Shown here in pieces: positions 7,420 through 10,785 of a stretch of 10,785 nt of DNA (its first letter is position 1; the number at the start of each line of letters is the position of its first letter). The stretch spans positions 1-10,785 of the forward strand of contig PCAT01000031.1 in assembly GCA_002730655.1 (NCBI GenBank), written 5' to 3'. Made by a program: the position numbers and the translations under genes. The notes beneath the pieces are model-generated. The model did no database searches, was not told where the DNA came from, and saw only the letters and a program-made list of their open reading frames with translations. The DNA comes from Balneola sp. (GTDB lineage Bacteria > Bacteroidota > Rhodothermia > Balneolales > Balneolaceae).

Positions 7420-7821
7420 TTACCCTTCGGATTTGATATAGGTTGTTTTAGAGTCGTTCCAGATGAGTTCTAAATTATAGAAACTTCTTTTCTCCTTTGT
7501 CATTATATGAACGACTGTATGGATAAAATCTAAAATAATCCAAGACCTAGCTTGTAAGCCTTCCTTTTTCCAGGCTTTATCACCTGTTTTTTCTTGTACC
7601 TCAGCCTCTACAGCGTCAGCTATAGCTTTAATTTGGATATCCGAATTACCAGTACAAATCACGAAGAAATCCGCTAATGTGGTTTGAGCAGAGATATCTA
7701 AAATTGTAATATCTTTGGCTTTTTTACTTTCCATACCCTCAATAATATGGTTAACAAGGGTTTTGGAATCTGGAGTTGCCTCGATGAATTGATTATTTGC
7801 AGGTTTTTCTAATTTTGTCAT
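7420..7821 (-). CDS. rsfS: Ribosome silencing factor RsfS (DUF143 / Iojap family)
   Basis: Small cytosolic protein that binds ribosomal protein uL14 on the 50S subunit and blocks joining with 30S, slowing translation during starvation. At 133 aa it carries the family signature: ADFFVICTGNSDIQIKAIADAVE-type core at residues 50-72, then WIILDFIHTVVHIM (94-107) and RSFYNLELIW (112-121). A variable leader of about 15 residues precedes the domain. It starts 2 bases after the LytR_C gene and ends 4 bases before the dehydrogenase, so it lies mid-operon. In many Bacteroidota I recall ftsH following rsfS; here a 2-hydroxyacid dehydrogenase does. No recognisable Shine-Dalgarno sequence precedes the ATG. 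Confidence 0.94.
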   Translation of the reverse strand: MTKLEKPANNQFIEATPDSKTLVNHIIEGMESKKAKDITILDISAQTTLADFFVICTGNSDIQIKAIADAVEAEVQEKTGDKAWKKEGLQARSWIILDFIHTVVHIMTKEKRSFYNLELIWNDSKTTYIKSEG

Positions 7822-7823
7822 AG

Positions 7824-8282
7824 TTAATCTGTGTTCAACGATTCGTAATCCTTGCCAATTACAACGGTAACATCTAGAAAAAAATCCGGGGATTCTTCAT
7901 GGATTACATTCAGGGGTTTAACACCTAAAGCATCGGCCACACGATAGGCATTAGCCATGACTCCGCTTCGGGATATTATCATGGTGTTTTTTATATCAAA
8001 ATGATCAAAATTACCAGTCTCAACCACATCAAACCCATTTTTTCTTAGAACGGAAGTGTAGGCATTAGCAATACCAGATACTCCACATCCATTAAGTACT
8101 TCAACTTGGATGATATCACTGATGAGTTGTGCGTTTTGCTCTGCTCTTTCATTCTGAATTCTTGGGAACACAATTCTGGTAAAAACAGCAAGTAATAGAA
8201 TAATTAATAAAAGACTTAAAAAGCCAATTGCCGCGTGCAAATAAAGAGTATTAGAAGAAGATTTTGTGGGCGTCTGACTCAT
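7824..8282 (-). CDS. LytR_C domain protein with N-terminal membrane anchor
   Basis: A 152-aa protein with one membrane segment at about residues 14-39 (ILLLAVF core), a short basic and polar linker, and a LytR_C-type domain (PF13399) at about 58-145. The domain is recognisable from VEVLNGCGVSGIA (60-72), the helix-strand unit around LRKNGFDVV, and the closing FFLDVTVVIGKDY. Few basic residues precede the membrane segment and the domain follows it, so an outward (periplasmic) domain is likely. LytR_C is best known as the C-terminal part of LytR-CpsA-Psr phosphotransferases; this stand-alone form lacks the catalytic LCP domain, so it is not a transferase itself. Its ligand is unknown. It sits between a secreted hypothetical protein (9-base gap) and rsfS (2-base gap), hinting at an envelope role. 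The domain call is fairly sure, but the function is not known. Confidence 0.8.
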   Translation of the reverse strand: MSQTPTKSSSNTLYLHAAIGFLSLLLIILLLAVFTRIVFPRIQNERAEQNAQLISDIIQVEVLNGCGVSGIANAYTSVLRKNGFDVVETGNFDHFDIKNTMIISRSGVMANAYRVADALGVKPLNVIHEESPDFFLDVTVVIGKDYESLNTD

Positions 8283-8291
8283 GTAATCTTT

Positions 8292-8819
8292 CTAGTACCA
8301 CATTCCGTATGATCTATACGGGTTAAATCTAGAATAGATGTTGTACCCCATAGTATTAGGGAGCTGTTGATACTGTACTCGCAAAAAAGCTTTTTCTGAA
8401 ATTTTATAGTTTAACTCAGCATTTCGAACCATTACTCGAGGACTGAATCTTTGTTGAATTCCGCTAGCATTTGATTCAAAGCCAAGTGTGTTTCCGCCAA
8501 AAGGTGAGTGTAAAAATGATACATCTAGTCTGCCTTGTAATTTAGGACTAAATGCAAACTGAAGGGTATTGGTGTAAGAATTTATATTTTGAACTCCCCC
8601 GCCATTCGAAGCAAAACTCACTTCATAGGATTGAGATATTTGGACACTAATTTTTTGGAAAAATTGATTCAAACTGTGCTGAACAGTTGGAGTTTTTCGA
8701 TTAATGATAGGTCCTGAATAATCATACGGTGTGGGTAAATTTTTGCGCAGTTGTGCATGAATATCTAAGGATAAACTGAGTGCGATTACTAGTGCTATGA
8801 GGGGAAAAAGTGATTTCAT
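8292..8819 (-). CDS. Secreted or outer-membrane beta-rich hypothetical protein
   Basis: I do not recognise the family. The 175-aa product begins with a signal peptide: Lys2, a hydrophobic core to about residue 18, and a likely cleavage after Ala22 (IHA|Q). The mature part has at least five alternating-polarity stretches typical of beta strands (about 57-70, 80-91, 95-104, 128-139, 144-152), several with the aromatic girdle pattern of outer-membrane strands. It ends in aromatic residues, MWY, as do many outer-membrane beta proteins. The size is small for a barrel, so a periplasmic beta sandwich or half-barrel is possible. It is the first gene of the eight-gene minus-strand run, 9 bases ahead of the LytR_C gene, and so probably belongs to an envelope module. 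The ATG at 8819 is the only plausible start; the upstream bases show no Shine-Dalgarno. Confidence 0.7.
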   Translation of the reverse strand: MKSLFPLIALVIALSLSLDIHAQLRKNLPTPYDYSGPIINRKTPTVQHSLNQFFQKISVQISQSYEVSFASNGGGVQNINSYTNTLQFAFSPKLQGRLDVSFLHSPFGGNTLGFESNASGIQQRFSPRVMVRNAELNYKISEKAFLRVQYQQLPNTMGYNIYSRFNPYRSYGMWY

Positions 8820-8855
8820 ATTAATGCTATAAGGTCTTTTAACTTCATACCCAAA

Positions 8856-8883
8856 TTGATAACATTTCTAGGTTTATTATAAT
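8856..8883 (+). promoter_or_regulatory. queAp: Sigma70-like promoter reading toward queA-ispD
   Basis: TTGATA at 8856-8861 and a perfect TATAAT at 8878-8883 are separated by 16 bases, so 11 of 12 consensus positions match. Transcription would start near 8890, giving a queA leader of about 175 bases. Bacteroidota often use a different -10 (TAnnTTTG), so the match to the classical form is not proof of activity. The left arm of the inverted repeat covers its spacer and part of its -10. Confidence 0.5.
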
Positions 8884-8908
8884 GAATAGTCTTTAAATAA
8901 TAAACCTA
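8869..8908. repeat. Perfect 12-bp inverted repeat overlapping the divergent promoter
   Basis: TAGGTTTATTAT (8869-8880) is exactly mirrored by ATAATAAACCTA (8897-8908), with 16 bases between. The dyad centre is at 8888.5, so the half-sites are 28 bases apart centre to centre, a little under three helical turns. The left arm overlaps the spacer and -10 of the + strand promoter. It could be a binding site for a dimeric regulator acting on both directions, or an RNA hairpin in a minus-strand or + strand leader. It is not followed by a T run and lies between 5' ends, so a terminator is unlikely. Confidence 0.55.
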
Positions 8909-9064
8909 AACTATAGTTATTTGAAATTGCTTCTAGACCTCAAAAATAGTATATTTTTAATCTTTTGAATGATGAAATAGTGCCTCATTAGGATTCTCTA
9001 TTACAGTAGCTTAAAAGAAATAAGGAATTGATTAATAATTAAGCTCAAGAAGTAAAAACTAGGA

Positions 9065-10120
9065 ATGAAACTTACCGATTTTAGATACGAAATAGAAGGC
9101 TTAAATATTCCAGACGCTCCACTTAAGGAAAGAGATAGCGCAAAATTAATGGTTCTTAATAAAGCCGAGCATACCATTGAACACCGAAGTTTTTCAGATA
9201 TACATGAATACCTGAATGAAGGCGATGTGTTAGTATACAACAATACGAAAGTTTTTCCTGCCCGCATGAATGGTAAGAAAGAAAAAACTGAAGCAGATAT
9301 TGAGGTATTTCTGCTAAGAGAGCTTCAACCTGAGAATATGTTATGGGATGTATTGGTAGAGCCCGCTCGCAAAATTCGAATTGGCAATAAGTTATATTTT
9401 GGAGAAGGAGCAAATGAATTAATGGCAGAAGTAGTGGATAATACTACTTCAAGAGGGAGAACGATTCGTTTTCTTTTTGATGGTCCCAATCATGAATTGT
9501 ATGAACGCTTAGATTCTTTAGGTAAAATGCCTTTGCCACCATACATTGAGCGAGAGCCAGTAGATGAAGATAAAGAGAGATATCAAACATTATTTGCTTC
9601 TGAACGCGGTGCTGTAGCTGCGCCTACAGCAGGCATGCATTTTACAAATGAGCTGATTAAGAAAATAAAAGCCAAAGGAGTTCACATACTACCAGTTACT
9701 TTGCACATAGGATGGGGTACATTCCGAAACGTGGAGGTGGAAGATCTGACAAAACACCGAATGGATTCTGAGAATTATTTTATCTCAAAGGATACATCAG
9801 ACCAAATAAACGTGGCACTAAAGAGTAAAGAGCACAAAGTGATCGCCATGGGAGCCAGTGTAGTGCGTGTGATTGAGACCAGTGTTATGGCTAGTGGAAT
9901 GAGTAAGCAGGGTACAGGGTGGACAGATAAATTTATCTATCCTCCTTACCAGTTCAAAATAACGGAGTCGCTTATTAGCAATTTTCATCGCCCGGAATCC
10001 ACCTTGCTTATGTTGGGTGCTGCTTTTACAGGTTATGATTTACTCATGAAAGCTTATGAAGAAGCAAAAGAAAATAACTATAGATTATTTTCCTTTGGCG
10101 ATGCGATGATGGTTATTTAA
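9065..10120 (+). CDS. queA: S-adenosylmethionine:tRNA ribosyltransferase-isomerase QueA
   Basis: Transfers and isomerises the ribosyl group of SAM onto 7-aminomethyl-7-deazaguanine in tRNA, making epoxyqueuosine at the wobble position of GUN anticodon tRNAs. The 351-aa protein has the canonical length and landmarks: GDVLVYNNTKVFPARM (53-68), PLPPYIER (156-163), RYQTLFASERGAVAAPTAGM (171-190), LHIGWGTFRNVEVEDL (213-228), the HRMDSENY segment just after it and FHRPESTLL near the end. The middle part (ARKIRIGNKLYFGE) is Bacteroidota-like. The start is fixed by an in-frame TAA at 9053-9055. An AGGA touches the ATG, too close to be a standard Shine-Dalgarno. ispD follows after 12 bases, so the two are probably co-transcribed. 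No queuosine or preQ1 biosynthesis gene is adjacent, and no preQ1 riboswitch is seen in the leader. Confidence 0.97.
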   Translation: MKLTDFRYEIEGLNIPDAPLKERDSAKLMVLNKAEHTIEHRSFSDIHEYLNEGDVLVYNNTKVFPARMNGKKEKTEADIEVFLLRELQPENMLWDVLVEPARKIRIGNKLYFGEGANELMAEVVDNTTSRGRTIRFLFDGPNHELYERLDSLGKMPLPPYIEREPVDEDKERYQTLFASERGAVAAPTAGMHFTNELIKKIKAKGVHILPVTLHIGWGTFRNVEVEDLTKHRMDSENYFISKDTSDQINVALKSKEHKVIAMGASVVRVIETSVMASGMSKQGTGWTDKFIYPPYQFKITESLISNFHRPESTLLMLGAAFTGYDLLMKAYEEAKENNYRLFSFGDAMMVI

Positions 10121-10132
10121 TTAGATTAGCCT

Positions 10133-10785
10133 ATGATTAAACTTGCCGTAATATTACCGGCTGCCGGAACGGGTAGTCGCATGAGATCGGAGACCCCAAA
10201 GCCGTATCTACGGCTCAAAGGAACTACTATTCTAGAACATACCATTCGTAATTTTTTACGGGTAGACGGTTTGGTACAAATTGTTATAGCTACATCTAAT
10301 CCATGGATATCCCAAGGGAATAGTATTGCCTCATCCTTTAAAAGTGACTCTTTGAGTGTGGATGTAGTAGAAGGTGGTTCTGAGCGTCAATTCTCGATTC
10401 ACCACGCTCTCCAATCTCTTAATGAACAGGTTAACATGGTAGCCGTACATGATGCAGTTAGGCCATTTATTACCACTTCATTAGTTGAGTTATGTTGTTC
10501 CGAAGCTAGAGACCATGGTGGTGCTATTGTTGCTGTTCCCGCCAAAGACACCATTAAACGAGTCGACATAAAAGGATTCATACAAGAAACACCTAAACGT
10601 AGCGCAATTTGGCAAGCTCAAACTCCTCAGATCTTTCAGCGGCCATTGCTCGAAAGAGCATACAAAAAGGCTATTGCAGAGGACTACTTTGGAACGGACG
10701 ATGCTTCTCTGGTTGAACGGATAGGAGGGAAGGTTAAAGTCATTGCAGGTGATAGAAGAAACTTAAAAATCACCTTTCCAATAGA
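10133..10785 (+). CDS. ispD: 2-C-methyl-D-erythritol 4-phosphate cytidylyltransferase IspD (3' end outside window)
   Basis: Catalyses CTP plus MEP to CDP-methylerythritol in the non-mevalonate isoprenoid pathway in the cytoplasm. The visible 217 residues open with the nucleotide-binding motif PAAGTGSRM (9-17). Lys23 follows in KPY, where E. coli has KQY. Also present are AVHDAVRPF (104-112), AIVAVPAKDTIK (131-142), WQAQTPQIF (160-168), TDDASLVER (188-196) and a closing NLKITFP with Lys212, matching the E. coli substrate-binding lysine near the C-terminus. The family is usually 220-240 aa, so only a short tail should be missing past the window edge. The ATG at 10133 lies 12 bases after the queA stop without an obvious Shine-Dalgarno, so translation probably follows from a queA-ispD transcript. 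No active-site loss is seen. Confidence 0.95.
   Translation, partial: MIKLAVILPAAGTGSRMRSETPKPYLRLKGTTILEHTIRNFLRVDGLVQIVIATSNPWISQGNSIASSFKSDSLSVDVVEGGSERQFSIHHALQSLNEQVNMVAVHDAVRPFITTSLVELCCSEARDHGGAIVAVPAKDTIKRVDIKGFIQETPKRSAIWQAQTPQIFQRPLLERAYKKAIAEDYFGTDDASLVERIGGKVKVIAGDRRNLKITFPI

Larger units (their letters stand above)
8820..9064. promoter_or_regulatory. Divergent promoter region between the hypothetical-protein operon and queA
   Basis: This 245-base AT-rich stretch has no gene. It separates the 5' ends of the minus-strand operon and queA and must hold promoters for both. It contains a good + strand promoter and a 12-bp inverted repeat (separate entries). On the minus strand TATAAT can be read at 8881-8876, almost on top of the + strand -10, but its -35 (TTTATT) is poor. 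A weaker 7-bp inverted repeat, AGCTTAA (8008+1000, that is 9008-9014) with TTAAGCT (9039-9045), lies in the queA leader. I see no riboswitch. Confidence 0.6.

Noticed and set aside
9008..9064. Possible preQ1 or other riboswitch in the queA leader (7-bp inverted repeat 9008-9014 with 9039-9045, and AAAAACTAGGA before the ATG)
   Set aside because: Only the A-rich tail resembles a preQ1-I aptamer. The small stem with its conserved loop is missing, the paired arms are 24 bases apart and AT-rich, and queA is not a usual target.
9001..9413. Minus-strand open frames of 85-88 codons over the 5' part of queA
   Set aside because: They overlap a certain gene (queA), resemble no family, and one would run into the divergent promoter region.
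9344..9420. QueA lacks the GG seen after the KxT segment in E. coli QueA (here KTEADIE)
   Set aside because: Bacteroidota-type QueA proteins vary here, and all catalytic-region motifs are intact, so this is lineage variation.
10196..10210. IspD has KPY in place of KQY
   Set aside because: The lysine that matters is present and the neighbouring residue varies in the family; the enzyme should be active.

Overview
The window looks like chromosome from a member of the Bacteroidota/Balneolota side of the tree. This is inferred from moderately AT-rich DNA, mostly weak or absent Shine-Dalgarno sequences, and the QueA sequence style (the KIRIGNKLYFGE and SRGRTIRFLFDG segments are what I recall from Bacteroidota QueA). 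A Balneola/Gracilimonas-like host is my best guess, but genus cannot be settled from sequence alone. No IS element, integrase, tRNA, rRNA or CRISPR array is visible.

Layout. The left end holds the 3' two thirds of an IRP1/AcnA-type aconitase on the + strand. It converges, across a 47-base gap with a weak hairpin, on an unbroken run of eight minus-strand genes (8819 down to 1940). In transcription order these are: a secreted or outer-membrane hypothetical protein, a membrane-anchored LytR_C protein, ribosome silencing factor RsfS, a D-2-hydroxyacid dehydrogenase, a NorM-type MATE transporter, a type III polyketide synthase, a class I methyltransferase and an FAD aromatic hydroxylase. Every gap is 43 bases or less, and the last two genes overlap. 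A 245-base divergent promoter region follows, with a near-consensus sigma70-type promoter and a perfect 12-bp inverted repeat. The right end has queA and a 3'-truncated ispD on the + strand, 12 bases apart.

How the genes fit together. The most distinctive part is the PKS-methyltransferase-monooxygenase trio (1940-5040). Its gene content and order match the srsABC logic of Streptomyces griseus, where a type III PKS makes alkylresorcinols that are methylated and then hydroxylated to alkylquinones. I therefore infer a small phenolic-lipid or alkylquinone pathway. The MATE transporter directly upstream is a possible partner, either as exporter or for self-resistance. The pathway sits at the distal end of a run headed by cell-envelope and ribosome-hibernation genes, so it may be co-transcribed with housekeeping functions or driven by an unseen internal promoter. 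queA (queuosine tRNA modification) and ispD (MEP isoprenoid pathway) are ordinary housekeeping genes.
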